A stretch of DNA of 64,000 nucleotides from Bryobacterales bacterium (lineage in GTDB: Bacteria > Acidobacteriota > Terriglobia > Bryobacterales > Bryobacteraceae). A program made the translations under genes and the position numbers. The stretch is taken from positions 1 through 64,000 of the forward strand of contig JADLCT010000058.1 in NCBI GenBank assembly GCA_020847045.1. Direction: 5' to 3'. This document shows positions 1 through 8,414 of this stretch, one piece after another. Every line of letters starts with the position of its first letter. The first letter of the stretch is position 1. The notes beneath the pieces are model-generated. The model saw nothing but the letters and a program-made list of their open reading frames with translations, did not search any database and had not been told where the DNA came from.

Positions 1-125
1 ATGCCTTCGGCCACGGCGCCCGGCGAGCTCACGCCCAGGATCGCGCCCTGGAATCCCGCCTCACGCAGGGCAAGCCCAAAACTGCCCCCAATCAGACCGA
101 CCCCGACAATGGCGATACTCTCCAT
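1..125 (-). CDS. tyrA: Prephenate dehydrogenase, N-terminal fragment (cut by window edge)
   Basis: Only the first 41 codons are inside the window; the gene continues past the left edge. The start ATG is at 125. The peptide begins MESIAIVGVGLIGGSFGLAL, a Rossmann nucleotide-binding start with GxGxxGGS, typical of the NAD(P)-binding domain of TyrA, which oxidises prephenate to 4-hydroxyphenylpyruvate in tyrosine synthesis. It lies 10 bases downstream of the DAHP synthase stop codon and is the last visible gene of the aromatic operon. That context supports TyrA over other dehydrogenases with the same fold, but the catalytic domain is not visible. Confidence 0.75.
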   Translation of the reverse strand, partial: MESIAIVGVGLIGGSFGLALREAGFQGAILGVSSPGAVAEG

Positions 126-135
126 GGGCTTGCGC

Positions 136-1149
136 TTACAGAGTACGGCCTACAGCGGAGGCGATCACGCGTAACTGCTGCGCCAGTTCCGTCAACTGCT
201 CCGGACGCAACGACTGTGCCCCGTCACTGCGCGCACGGTCCGGATCGGGGTGCATCTCGACAAGCAGACCGTCGGCGCCAGCGGCAACCGCCGCGCGCGC
301 CATGGGAATTACCTGGTCGCGCCTCCCTGTGCCGTGCGAAGGGTCGGCGACAATCGGCAGATGGGATAACTTATGCACAACGGGAATGGCCGATATGTCC
401 ATCGTGTTGCGGGTGTATGTTTCAAAGGTCCGGATCCCCCGTTCACATAAGATCACTTCATAGTTGCCACCGGAAAGCAGGTATTCGGCCGACAGCAGTA
501 GCTCCTCAATCGTGGCCGCGATGCCTCTTTTCAGCAGAACCGGTTTGCGGATCTTACTCAGTTCCCGGAGCAGGTTGAAATTCTGCATGTTCCGCGCGCC
601 CACCTGTAGGATGTCGGCGTAGCGCACCATGAGCGGAATCTGGGTGGAGTCCATCACCTCGCTGATGACCAGCAGACCGAACTCATCGGCCGCCTCGCGC
701 ATCATTTGCAAGCCCTCTTCGCCGAGTCCCTGGAAGCTGTAAGGCGACGAGCGGGGCTTGAACGCGCCTCCGCGAATCACCCTGCCGCCGGCTTCGGCGA
801 CGATGGAGGCGCAGCGGCGGATCTGTTCCCGGCTTTCCACGCTGCACGGTCCGGCCATCAATACCATTTCGCTGCCGCCGATCTCCACCTTGCCCACCTT
901 CACCACCGTGCCGCCGGGGCGGAAGTGCCGGTTGGCCAGTTTGTAGGGCGAAATGATGCGGTGGGCCTCCTTCACGCCCTCCATCACCTCGAACTCTTTC
1001 GGGTCGATGCGGTCCTCGGGACCCACGCCGCCCAGCACGGTGTGAACCAGCCCCGTGGAGCGGTGCACGGTGAACTCCAGGTCCACCATCCGGTCGATGA
1101 CCCGCTGCACGAGCGCTTCGCCGGCGTTTTCCTCCATCACGACAATCAT
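136..1149 (-). CDS. aroF: 3-deoxy-7-phosphoheptulonate (DAHP) synthase, Thermotoga/Bacillus type
   Basis: Catalyses condensation of phosphoenolpyruvate and erythrose 4-phosphate, the first step of the shikimate pathway. The 337-residue protein has an N-terminal ferredoxin-like regulatory domain (about residues 1-75) followed by a TIM-barrel of the KDSA-like class, with MAGPCSVES near residue 98, GGAFKPRSSPYSFQG near 126, KRG near 205 and DPSHGTGRR near 268. In characterised relatives the N-terminal domain mediates feedback inhibition by aromatic amino acids. The start overlaps the chorismate mutase stop by 4 bases, so the two are translationally coupled, and tyrA follows. The length is normal for the family and no defect is seen. 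Confidence 0.95.
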   Translation of the reverse strand: MIVVMEENAGEALVQRVIDRMVDLEFTVHRSTGLVHTVLGGVGPEDRIDPKEFEVMEGVKEAHRIISPYKLANRHFRPGGTVVKVGKVEIGGSEMVLMAGPCSVESREQIRRCASIVAEAGGRVIRGGAFKPRSSPYSFQGLGEEGLQMMREAADEFGLLVISEVMDSTQIPLMVRYADILQVGARNMQNFNLLRELSKIRKPVLLKRGIAATIEELLLSAEYLLSGGNYEVILCERGIRTFETYTRNTMDISAIPVVHKLSHLPIVADPSHGTGRRDQVIPMARAAVAAGADGLLVEMHPDPDRARSDGAQSLRPEQLTELAQQLRVIASAVGRTL

Positions 1150-1496
1150 TGTTCGGACTCCTCTTTCGCCCGTACCCGGCCCCGTTGCAGGTTGCGCATC
1201 TCGTCCATGATCCGTTCGTAGACACGGCTCAACGCTGCGTCCGAGAGCGGCCCGGTGTTGCTGCGCGCCACGTTGGCCATCACGTCCTGTTCACGCCTGG
1301 GCTCATAGACGCGCATCGCCAACCGCTGTTTCGCCTGTCCGATCACTTCCACCACGCGGGCGCGGTCGTTCAGCAGGCGGGTGATGCCCGCATCGATCAC
1401 GTCTATCTGTTGCCGCGCCTGGTTGAGCGTCTCCTGCGCCGCATCCGGCGACGACAGGTCCGCCCACGCGGGCAGTTCCAATCCCTGGTGGTCCAT
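1146..1496 (-). CDS. aroQ: Chorismate mutase, AroQ type
   Basis: Converts chorismate to prephenate. The 116-residue protein is a stand-alone all-helical AroQ domain: a helix with QIDVIDAGITRLLNDRARVV (residues about 28-47), the IGQAKQ segment carrying the conserved lysine, then VYEPRREQDVM and a C-terminal helix ending in RIMDEMRNLQ. About 25 N-terminal residues precede the domain. It starts at 1496 and shares one base with the trpA stop (TGATG), while its own stop overlaps aroF by 4 bases. With DAHP synthase and TyrA downstream it links tryptophan synthesis to the tyrosine/phenylalanine branch within one transcript. Confidence 0.92.
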   Translation of the reverse strand: MDHQGLELPAWADLSSPDAAQETLNQARQQIDVIDAGITRLLNDRARVVEVIGQAKQRLAMRVYEPRREQDVMANVARSNTGPLSDAALSRVYERIMDEMRNLQRGRVRAKEESEQ

Positions 1497-2293
1497 CAGC
1501 CCTCCATGCCGGTTTTCAATGCTCGTGCGAAGGCTTCCAGAGCGGGCTCCAGTCCAGGGCCCGCCCCTTGCGCCTCCACGATCCGGACGAACGCGCTGCC
1601 CACCACCACGCCGTCGGCCAGGCGGGCGGTTTCGCGCGCCTGTTCCGGCGTGGAGATGCCGAAGCCCACCGCCAGGGGCAGGGCAGTCCGCGCGCGCAGC
1701 GATTCCACCAGTGGGCCCACGGAGGCCGAGAGCCTGGACTGCTCGCCCGTCACGCCCGTTCGCGAAACCAGATACACGAAACCGGAGGAGTGATCCGCCA
1801 CGCGCCGCAGGCGTTCCGGCGGTGAGGTGGGCGCGGCCAGAAATACGGTGTCCAAACCGGCCTCGCGCAACGGCGCCACGAACTCATCGGCCTCCTCCAC
1901 GCTCAGGTCCGTCAGAAGGCAGCCATCGGCGCCGGCGGCTTTGGCGTCCGCGGCCAGCTTGGAGAAGCCATACCGCATCACCGGGTTCAGGTAGCTGAAC
2001 AGCAGCAGGGGAATCTCGGATTGCAAGCGGACGGCGCGCGCCAAATCCAGCACCTTGGCCAGCGTCATGCCGGCCGCCAGAGCCCGCTCGCTGGCCTTCA
2101 TAATGACGGGGCCGTCGGCGACAGGGTCGGAGAACGGAACGCCCAACTCGATCAGGTCCACGCCGCCGCGTTCCAACGCCGCGATGAGGGACGGCATGCG
2201 CTCGGGGGATGGGTCGCCCGCGGTGATGTATCCGATCAGAACGGGCTTTTTCTCCGCGCGTTTTCTGGTGAACAACTCGCCGATGCGGCTCAT
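1496..2293 (-). CDS. trpA: Tryptophan synthase alpha subunit
   Basis: Cleaves indole-3-glycerol phosphate to indole and glyceraldehyde 3-phosphate and channels indole to TrpB. The 265-residue TIM barrel has the usual length. The catalytic glutamate and aspartate are present in [17 protein letters not shown] (about residues 45-61), with the phosphate-binding end at GFGISTPEQ and VVGSAFV. The start overlaps trpB by 4 bases and the stop shares one base with aroQ, so it is tightly coupled on both sides. Confidence 0.97.
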   Translation of the reverse strand: MSRIGELFTRKRAEKKPVLIGYITAGDPSPERMPSLIAALERGGVDLIELGVPFSDPVADGPVIMKASERALAAGMTLAKVLDLARAVRLQSEIPLLLFSYLNPVMRYGFSKLAADAKAAGADGCLLTDLSVEEADEFVAPLREAGLDTVFLAAPTSPPERLRRVADHSSGFVYLVSRTGVTGEQSRLSASVGPLVESLRARTALPLAVGFGISTPEQARETARLADGVVVGSAFVRIVEAQGAGPGLEPALEAFARALKTGMEG

Positions 2294-3531
2294 GCAGTGC
2301 CTCCTTGCGGCGTGTCCCCGGCCGGTTCGTCCCCATCCAGTTCGGGGAAGACCGCACGGTAGATGTCGATATCCTTGTCGCCACGCCCGGAGAGGTTCAC
2401 CAGAAACACTTTGCCCGGCTCGCCGGGCGCGCGGCGAATGGCCTCGGCCAATCCGTGCGCACTTTCCAGCGCGGGAATGATGCCCTCGGTGCGGGATAGC
2501 TGAAGCGCCGCCCGGAGCGCCGCGCCATCCTCGCAGTAGGTGTAGGACGCCCGGCCCTGGTCGTGCAGCCAGGCATGTTCGGGGCCCACCATGGCGTAGT
2601 CGAGCCCGGCCGACACCGAATGAGTCAGCAGCACCTGGCCATCGCCGTCCTGCAACAGATAGCTGCGCGAGCCTTGCAGCACGCCGGGAGCTCCGCCGTG
2701 GAAGCGCGCCGCGTGCTCGCCGGGCCGTATGCCGTGGCCTCCGGCCTCGACGCCCACCAGTTCCACCTGTGCATCAGGAAGGAACGCATGGAAGGCGCCA
2801 ATGGCGTTGCTGCCGCCGCCAACGCAGGCAAATACGGTATCGGGCAGCCGGCCCGTGCGCTCCAGCATCTGCGCGCGAGCCTCCTCGCCGATGCAGCGGT
2901 GGAAGTCGCGCACCATCACCGGGTAGGGGTGCGCGCCGAGAGCCGAGCCCAGCAGGTAATGCGTGGTGGCGATGTTGGTAACCCAGTCGCGCATGGCCTC
3001 GCTGATGGCGTCCTTGAGCGTTTTCGAGCCATACCCCACGCCCACCACGCGCGCGCCCAGCAGCCGCATGCGGAAGACGTTCAGACGCTGACGCGCCATA
3101 TCCTCCTCGCCCATGTAGACCACGCACTCCATGCCGAACAGCGCGCACACCGTCGCCGTGGCCACGCCGTGCTGGCCCGCGCCGGTTTCGGCGATCACAC
3201 GCCGCTTGCCCATGCGTTTGGCCAGCAGCACCTGGCCAAGGCAGTTGTTGATCTTGTGCGCGCCGGTGTGCAGCAGATCTTCCCGCTTCAGGAAGATGCG
3301 CGCGCCACCCAGCGCCTCGGCCAGGCGTTTGGCCTCGTAGAGGGCCGTCGGGCGTCCGGCGAAGTTCTTGAGCAGATCGCTCAACTCGGCCTGGAACGAC
3401 GAGTCTTCGCGCGACTGCATCCAGGCGCGTTCGACATCCTCCAGCGGGGCCATCAACGTCTCGGGCACATAGCGCCCGCCATAGGGACCGAAATGTCCCT
3501 GTGCATCCGGTTCGAGCTTGGTCACACTCAT
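2290..3531 (-). CDS. trpB: Tryptophan synthase beta subunit
   Basis: PLP enzyme that joins indole and L-serine to give tryptophan. The start is placed at the ATG at 3531 ([20 protein letters not shown]), giving 413 residues, the normal length. The frame stays open upstream to 3951, but that part lies inside trpF and has non-protein-like composition. The Schiff-base lysine is in HTGAHKINN at about residue 93, the PLP phosphate loop is [10 protein letters not shown], and GRGDKD lies near the C-terminus. The start is 8 bases after the trpF stop. This is TrpB1, the form that pairs with TrpA. Confidence 0.97.
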   Translation of the reverse strand: MSVTKLEPDAQGHFGPYGGRYVPETLMAPLEDVERAWMQSREDSSFQAELSDLLKNFAGRPTALYEAKRLAEALGGARIFLKREDLLHTGAHKINNCLGQVLLAKRMGKRRVIAETGAGQHGVATATVCALFGMECVVYMGEEDMARQRLNVFRMRLLGARVVGVGYGSKTLKDAISEAMRDWVTNIATTHYLLGSALGAHPYPVMVRDFHRCIGEEARAQMLERTGRLPDTVFACVGGGSNAIGAFHAFLPDAQVELVGVEAGGHGIRPGEHAARFHGGAPGVLQGSRSYLLQDGDGQVLLTHSVSAGLDYAMVGPEHAWLHDQGRASYTYCEDGAALRAALQLSRTEGIIPALESAHGLAEAIRRAPGEPGKVFLVNLSGRGDKDIDIYRAVFPELDGDEPAGDTPQGGTA

Positions 3532-3539
3532 GTCCTTCG

Positions 3540-4184
3540 TTATCCGTTCACGGCTCCGGGCGGCGTTGATAGGGCCAGCGCCTGTTCCGCCTCCCGCGCC
3601 GCGGCCACAAAGGCCTCCACGCGCGCACGGTCCTTGCGGCCGGGGCTCGATTCCAGGCGGGAGCAGGCATCCACGCCCCAGGGCCGCACCAGTTCGATCG
3701 CCCGCGCCACGTTCGAGGCGTCCAAACCGCCCGCCAGCACAATGGGCGCGCGCAGCCCACGGGCCAGATTCCAGTCGAACACGCGGCCGGTGCCGCCGGG
3801 CAGCGCGCCCGCGGGCGCGTCCAACAGCCAGGCCTCGGCTTCCGCGCCGAGCGCGGACGCATGGAAATTTTCGTCCACATGCCGGGCCAGCCACGTCCGG
3901 ACGCCCGCGTCCACCGGCGCTCCGTGCAACTGCGCCACATGCAACCGGCACAGGGCCACGGTGTGCATCACCACTTCGACCGGCGCATCCACGAAGACGC
4001 CCACGCGCAGCACCCCCTCAGGCACTTCGCCGGCCCATTCGGCCAGCTTCGAGGGTTCGACGTAGCGCGGGCTGTCCGGGTAGAAATTGAAGCCCAGGGC
4101 CGTTGCTCCGGCCTCCACGGCGGCGCGCGCGTCGCCGGGCGCCGTGATGCCGCACACCTTAATAACGAACGGCGGCGTCAGCAT
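3540..4184 (-). CDS. trpF: Phosphoribosylanthranilate isomerase
   Basis: Amadori rearrangement of N-(5-phosphoribosyl)anthranilate in tryptophan synthesis. The 214-residue TIM-barrel begins FVIKVCGIT with the catalytic cysteine, followed by [12 protein letters not shown] (about residues 32-43) and RVGVFVD. The general-acid aspartate region is FDWNLA, and the phosphate-binding end is [10 protein letters not shown] followed by GVDACSRLE. It overlaps trpC upstream by 7 bases and precedes trpB by 8. Confidence 0.96.
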   Translation of the reverse strand: MLTPPFVIKVCGITAPGDARAAVEAGATALGFNFYPDSPRYVEPSKLAEWAGEVPEGVLRVGVFVDAPVEVVMHTVALCRLHVAQLHGAPVDAGVRTWLARHVDENFHASALGAEAEAWLLDAPAGALPGGTGRVFDWNLARGLRAPIVLAGGLDASNVARAIELVRPWGVDACSRLESSPGRKDRARVEAFVAAAREAEQALALSTPPGAVNG

Positions 4185-4963
4185 AACAACGCCCGCACAG
4201 CCGCCGCCGGGTCCGGCGCCTTCATGAGATGTTCGCCCACCAGGAAGGCCTGGTAGCCGGCCGTGCGCAACAGGCGCACGTCCGCCGCCGAGTGAATGCC
4301 GCTTTCACTGACGCGCACCACGCCGGAAGGCATTCGCGCGGCCAGGTCGAGCGAGGTTTCCAGGCGCACCTCGAAGGTGTTCAGGTCGCGGTTGTTCACG
4401 CCGACAATGCCGGCGCCGGAATCAATGGCGCGTTCCAGTTCCTCGCCATCATGCACCTCAACAAGCGAGTCCATCGCAAAGAGCGCGGCCAGTTCACGGA
4501 ACCGCCGCATCTGTTCCGTGGTGAGAAGGGCCGCGATCAACAGGATGGCATCGGCGCCCGCCGCCGCGGCTTCCAGCACATGCCGCTCGTCGATGGTGAA
4601 ATCCTTGCGCAGCACCGGTATGGGCGTCCGCGCGCGCGCCTGGCGCAGGTCGTCGAGTGAACCCTGGAAGAAGCGCTCGTCGGTGAGCACGGACATGGCC
4701 GCCGCGCCGCCCGCGGCATACTGGGCCGCGATGGCCCCGGCGTCATAATCCGCGTGCAGCACACCCTTGCTCGGAGAGGCTTTCTTGGCCTCGGCGATGA
4801 TGGCCGGCGAGATGGATTCCAAGGCTTTCCGGAAGCCGCGCCGTGCAGCAACGCACGCTCCGGCTTCGCGCTCCAATGCCGCGCGGTCCCACGCCCGCGC
4901 GTTCAACTCGGCGCGTTTGTGGTCAGCGATTCGCGACAAAATTCCCGGAACGGTTTGCTGCAT
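4178..4963 (-). CDS. trpC: Indole-3-glycerol phosphate synthase
   Basis: Ring closure of CdRP to indole-3-glycerol phosphate. The 261-residue protein shows EAKKASPSKGVL (catalytic lysine and phosphate loop, about residues 58-69), SVLTDERFFQGSL, VLRKDFTIDE, and the C-terminal VSESGI and FLVGEHLM motifs. It is the first gene of the visible trpCFBA-aroQ-aroF-tyrA operon. trpE, trpG and trpD are not in the window and must lie elsewhere. A 68-base divergent region separates it from the sulfatase gene starting at 5032. Confidence 0.96.
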   Translation of the reverse strand: MQQTVPGILSRIADHKRAELNARAWDRAALEREAGACVAARRGFRKALESISPAIIAEAKKASPSKGVLHADYDAGAIAAQYAAGGAAAMSVLTDERFFQGSLDDLRQARARTPIPVLRKDFTIDERHVLEAAAAGADAILLIAALLTTEQMRRFRELAALFAMDSLVEVHDGEELERAIDSGAGIVGVNNRDLNTFEVRLETSLDLAARMPSGVVRVSESGIHSAADVRLLRTAGYQAFLVGEHLMKAPDPAAAVRALLC

Positions 4964-4978
4964 TGAGGGGATTCCTCA
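4964..4978. promoter_or_regulatory. Short palindrome at the trpC start
   Basis: TGAGGGGATTCCTCA sits immediately upstream of the trpC ATG. The outer arms TGAGG/CCTCA are perfect and the hairpin can extend by one G-T pair. On the trpC strand it covers the ribosome-binding region, so it could be an operator or a translation-occluding hairpin, or chance. No known regulator site is recognised. Confidence 0.25.
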
Positions 4979-5019
4979 TGCTAACAAACTGGACGCCCGC
5001 TTCCGTGGATGGTTCCTGT

Positions 5020-5025
5020 TATGCT
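5020..5025 (+). promoter_or_regulatory. -10-like hexamer for leaderless sulfatase gene
   Basis: TATGCT lies 12 to 7 bases before the GTG at 5032. There is no Shine-Dalgarno sequence before the GTG and no convincing -35. The placement fits transcription beginning at or next to the start codon. Confidence 0.35.
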
Positions 5026-5031
5026 TCTACC

Positions 5032-6408
5032 GTGAACAGACGGTCATTTCTCGCCTCGGCGCCCGCGCTGGTTTCCGCGCACTCGTTGCGCGCGGCGGCC
5101 GCCTCCAAACCGAACATCATCTGGATTCTCGGCGAGGACATGGGAAAACAGCTCGGCTGTTATGGCATGCCGCAGGCGCGCACGCCGAACCTGGACCGCA
5201 TGGCCTCCGAAGGGGTTCGCTTCGATCACTGCTTTTCCACCGCGCCGGTATGCTCGGCCTCGCGCAGCGCGTTCAACACGGGCGTCTACCAGATCACCAC
5301 GGGCACGCAGAACCACCGCTCGCACCGCAAGGATGGCTACCGTTTGCCCAACGGCGCCGATCTCATCTCGCACCGCATGCAGAAGGCCGGCTACTACACG
5401 ACGAACGTGCGCCAGATCCGCGGAAACGTGGCCGGGTCCGGTAAGACCGACTTCAACTTCACCACCGAACACGCCTTCGATGGCCCGCACTGGAGCGGGC
5501 GCAAACCCGGACAGCCCGTCTATGCGCAGATCAATTTCACGGCGCCGCACAAGGGGCCTCAGTTTCCGCGTGCGCGGCGCGAGAACAAGGTGCTGGTGGA
5601 TCCGGCCAAGCTCGAACTGCCGCCCTACTGGCCCGATCATCCGGTGGTGCGCGACGAATACGCCAACTTCCTGGACGCCGTGAATCTTCTGGATTCCGAC
5701 GTGGGAGTGCTGTGGGCGGAGATGAAGAAGGACGGCCTTCTCGACAACGCCCTGGTCTTCTTCTTCGGGGACAATGGCCGCTGCCTGATTCGCGGTAAGC
5801 AGTGGCTCTACGACGCAGGCATCAGCGTGCCCTTGCTGGCCTGGGCCTCCGGTGACGCAGGCAAGGCACTGGGACTGCGCGCGGGTTCTGTGCGCCAGGA
5901 TCTCTGTGTGTCTCTCGACATCACGGCCACCTCGCTGGCCGCGGCCGGCATCGAAACGCCCAAGCTCTTCCATGGGCGGCCGCTGTTCGGCAAGGGCGCG
6001 CAGCCGCGTCCGGAAATCTACGCCGCGCGCGACCGCTGCGACATGACGGTGGACCGCATCCGCTGCGTGCGCACCTCGCGCTACAAGTACATCCGGAACT
6101 TCATGCCGGAACGGCCCTACACGCAGTACAACCGCTACATTGAAACCAGCTACCCCACGCTGGGCGTGATGAAGGAGTTGTACGCGGCGGGCAAATTGAA
6201 CGCCGTGCAATCGCTTTTCATGGCCAAGCGCAAACCCGATGTGGAGTTGTACGACCTGCGCGAGGATCCGTTCGAGGTGAAGAATCTTGCGGGCAGTGCG
6301 GCGCACGGCAAGACGCAGGCCGAGCTGGGCGCGAAGCTCGACCGCTGGCTGGTGGAGATGGATGACAAGGGCCGGTTCTCCGAGGATCCGAAGGCGGCGG
6401 AGCTGTAA
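5032..6408 (+). CDS. Exported type I sulfatase
   Basis: Sulfate-ester hydrolase of the arylsulfatase/alkaline phosphatase fold, about 458 residues. The start is taken at GTG 5032, because the peptide VNRRSFLASAPALVSA looks like a TAT signal (twin arginine, hydrophobic stretch, AxA cleavage). The metal site begins at IIWILGEDMG, and the formylglycine motif is CSASR (CxAxR) in VCSASRSAF, about residue 77. This type is matured by an FGE or anaerobic maturase, and neither gene is in the window. FFGDNGR is the second metal-binding segment. It probably acts on a sulfated polysaccharide outside the cytoplasm; the substrate cannot be told. It converges on the second sulfatase with only 12 bases between the stops. 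Confidence 0.88.
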   Translation: MNRRSFLASAPALVSAHSLRAAAASKPNIIWILGEDMGKQLGCYGMPQARTPNLDRMASEGVRFDHCFSTAPVCSASRSAFNTGVYQITTGTQNHRSHRKDGYRLPNGADLISHRMQKAGYYTTNVRQIRGNVAGSGKTDFNFTTEHAFDGPHWSGRKPGQPVYAQINFTAPHKGPQFPRARRENKVLVDPAKLELPPYWPDHPVVRDEYANFLDAVNLLDSDVGVLWAEMKKDGLLDNALVFFFGDNGRCLIRGKQWLYDAGISVPLLAWASGDAGKALGLRAGSVRQDLCVSLDITATSLAAAGIETPKLFHGRPLFGKGAQPRPEIYAARDRCDMTVDRIRCVRTSRYKYIRNFMPERPYTQYNRYIETSYPTLGVMKELYAAGKLNAVQSLFMAKRKPDVELYDLREDPFEVKNLAGSAAHGKTQAELGAKLDRWLVEMDDKGRFSEDPKAAEL

Positions 6409-6420
6409 CGGCGGTCTGCT

Positions 6421-7917
6421 CTATTTCTGAAACGCCGGATTGTACTTGCCCTGTTCGGCGAAGCCGCCCAGTTCGGGCCGCATGGGGGAAAAGCGCGGGT
6501 AGCTTTCCCATACATCTCCGCGGCCTGTGACGCGCGGGTCGCCCGTACGCCGCAACTCGCCCATCAGGCGCGCCGAGAGTTCCCCGGCCACGCGTGGCTG
6601 TTCGCCAGCGAGACTGCGCAGACACCCGGGATCGAGGCGCACGTTGTACAACTCCTCGGCCGGCATTTTTCCGAACGCCGCGTCGAACAGCGGCTTCACG
6701 GCGGAAGCGTCCCGGTGCGCCATCATCCATTGCTTCGTGGGCCCGTCGTCGATGTCGTGGAAGGAGGGCGGATCACCCGCCATCCAGCGGCTGGGCTGAA
6801 AGTTGCGGATGTAGAGATACTCGCGAGTGCGGATGGCGCGCGCCGGATAGCCGAGGTTGTCGCGCCGCGAGTGGGAGTGGCGCTCGCGCCCGGCGTACAC
6901 GGCGTTGAAGCCCCCATCGATCACGCCGCTTCGAGCCGAGCGAAGCAGTGGCAGCACGCTGCGGCCGGTTTGACCCGCCGGACGCGGCGCGCCGGCTGCT
7001 TCCAGGAAGGCCGGGGCCAGCCCGGTGAAACTCACCAGGTCGTCTGAGACGCGCCCGCCACGGAAGTGGCCTTTCGCCATCACGGCCATCGGGACGTGCC
7101 AGCCAAAGTCCTTCATGGTGGCCTTGGCGCCTGGAAAAGACATGCCGTTGTCGCCGGTGGCCACAACGATGGTGTTGTCCAGTTCACCGGTTCTCGAAAG
7201 CAGATCGAGCATGCGCCCCAGATGCAGGTCGAAGTGCTCGATCTCGGTGAGATAGTCGGCCAGGTCGCTGCGCACCTCGATCGTATCGGGCAGGAAGGGC
7301 GGCACAACGATTCTGTCGAGCCGCTTGCCGCTGGCCGCGCCGATGCCCTTCTTGTATACGCGATGCGGCTCGTGGCATCCGAACCAGAAACAGAACGGCG
7401 CGCCCTTGGGCCGCTTGTCGAGGAAGCGCCCGAAGTTGGCGGCGTAATCGAGCGCGTGCATGCCCGGGCGCGGCGGCGTCTCCTTCACCGTGTCGTAGGA
7501 GGCGCCCGCCGGGTTGTGCGGCCAGCCGGCATCCTTGTAGTTGCAGGGCCCCGCGCCCTTGCCGGTCAGGCCCACGTGGTAGCCCGCCTTGCCGAGCAGC
7601 TCCGGGTAGACGGCGAACTTCCGGGGGAACAGGCTGGCGTGCGTGCCCGCCTCCTCCAGCGTCCAGGTGTGACGCCCGGTCAGCAGCGCGGCTCGTGACG
7701 GGGCACAGCCCGGCGAGGCGGCAAACGCGTTGCGGAACAGCACGCCGCCCTCGGCCACGCGGTCAAACGCGGGCGTGTTCACCTCGGAGCCGCCCATCGC
7801 CGAGGTATGCGGGTAACTCAGATCGTCGGCCATGGCGACGAGAATGTTCGGCCGGCGCGAAGCCTGGCCGCATAGGATCGCCGGGGCCAGACCGGCGGCA
7901 AAGGCTCTCCTTCGCAT
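6421..7917 (-). CDS. Exported type I sulfatase (CxPSR type)
   Basis: A 498-residue sulfatase. The N-terminus MRRRAFAAGLAPAILCGQAS is a short TAT- or Sec-like signal, followed by PNILVAMADDLS (first metal ligands) and the formylglycine motif CAPSR in SPGCAPSRAALLTGRH, about residue 71. VATGDNGMSFPGAKATM supplies further metal and sulfate contacts. It follows the thioesterase gene by 3 bases on the minus strand and has a good Shine-Dalgarno (GGAGGA), so it is probably co-transcribed with it. It resembles heparan N-sulfatase-like members in overall layout, but the substrate is unknown. Confidence 0.88.
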   Translation of the reverse strand: MRRRAFAAGLAPAILCGQASRRPNILVAMADDLSYPHTSAMGGSEVNTPAFDRVAEGGVLFRNAFAASPGCAPSRAALLTGRHTWTLEEAGTHASLFPRKFAVYPELLGKAGYHVGLTGKGAGPCNYKDAGWPHNPAGASYDTVKETPPRPGMHALDYAANFGRFLDKRPKGAPFCFWFGCHEPHRVYKKGIGAASGKRLDRIVVPPFLPDTIEVRSDLADYLTEIEHFDLHLGRMLDLLSRTGELDNTIVVATGDNGMSFPGAKATMKDFGWHVPMAVMAKGHFRGGRVSDDLVSFTGLAPAFLEAAGAPRPAGQTGRSVLPLLRSARSGVIDGGFNAVYAGRERHSHSRRDNLGYPARAIRTREYLYIRNFQPSRWMAGDPPSFHDIDDGPTKQWMMAHRDASAVKPLFDAAFGKMPAEELYNVRLDPGCLRSLAGEQPRVAGELSARLMGELRRTGDPRVTGRGDVWESYPRFSPMRPELGGFAEQGKYNPAFQK

Positions 7918-7920
7918 CGT

Positions 7921-8346
7921 CTACTCCTCCGAAATTCCGAACGTGGCCCGATGCTCGACGGGCAGCTTCCGCGGCTTTCTGTCCGGGCCCAGAAAGACGT
8001 GGCGCGTGTGGCCGGTGGCCAGCACCACGTTGGTTTCCGCGTTGCGAATCTCGTAGCCGAAGCGCACCAGCCTCGGGTTGGCTTCATCCACCCAGGCCTT
8101 CACAATCACTTCGTCATCGTAAAGGGCGGGCTGGGCGAAGCGGCAGTCCGCCTCGACAACGGCCAGCAGCACGCCCTCGTTGCGTTCGAGGTCGCGGTAG
8201 CGCAGTCCGAGTGAGCGGCACAGCTCCACACGGCCCACCTCCATCCAAATGATGTAGTTCGCGTGGTAGACCACGCCCATCTGGTCGGTTTCGGCGTAAC
8301 GCACGCGGAGGCGCGTTTCATTCACCCGTTCCCGTGGCGCTTCCAT
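7921..8346 (-). CDS. YbgC/4HBT-family acyl-CoA thioesterase
   Basis: Hot-dog-fold thioesterase of about 141 residues. The start is placed at ATG 8346 (MEAPRERVNETRLRVRYAET); an in-frame start further upstream adds a basic, unconserved tail. The catalytic aspartate is in YAETDQMGVVYHANY (about residues 17-31). In E. coli YbgC belongs to the tol-pal cluster; here there is no tol gene nearby, so the physiological thioester is unknown. A TATACT hexamer lies upstream on its strand, and it diverges from moaDE. Confidence 0.85.
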   Translation of the reverse strand: MEAPRERVNETRLRVRYAETDQMGVVYHANYIIWMEVGRVELCRSLGLRYRDLERNEGVLLAVVEADCRFAQPALYDDEVIVKAWVDEANPRLVRFGYEIRNAETNVVLATGHTRHVFLGPDRKPRKLPVEHRATFGISEE

Positions 8347-8355
8347 AAGGCCATG

Positions 8356-8361
8356 AGTATA
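8356..8361 (-). promoter_or_regulatory. -10-like hexamer for the thioesterase gene
   Basis: On the minus strand TATACT lies 15 to 10 bases before the ATG at 8346, in the 68-base divergent region shared with moaDE. This implies a very short or absent 5' untranslated region. No good -35 is visible. Confidence 0.35.
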
Positions 8362-8401
8362 GCGCCGTTGCCGAAACCGGAGGCGGCTCCCATGCATCTG
8401 T

Positions 8402-8407
8402 TACCAT
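8402..8407 (+). promoter_or_regulatory. -10-like hexamer for leaderless moaDE
   Basis: TACCAT lies 13 to 8 bases before the GTG at 8415, with no Shine-Dalgarno sequence between. The spacing is identical to that at 25675 and 44060. Confidence 0.35.
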
Positions 8408-8414
8408 ACCGGAC

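Noticed and set aside
3532..3951. N-terminal extension of TrpB by about 140 residues
   Set aside because: The extension lies wholly inside trpF, is Arg/Gly/Ala-rich, and the conserved TrpB start is at 3531.
4843..5031. N-terminal extension of the first sulfatase into trpC
   Set aside because: It would bury the twin-arginine signal peptide that begins at 5032 and overlaps the 5' end of trpC on the other strand.
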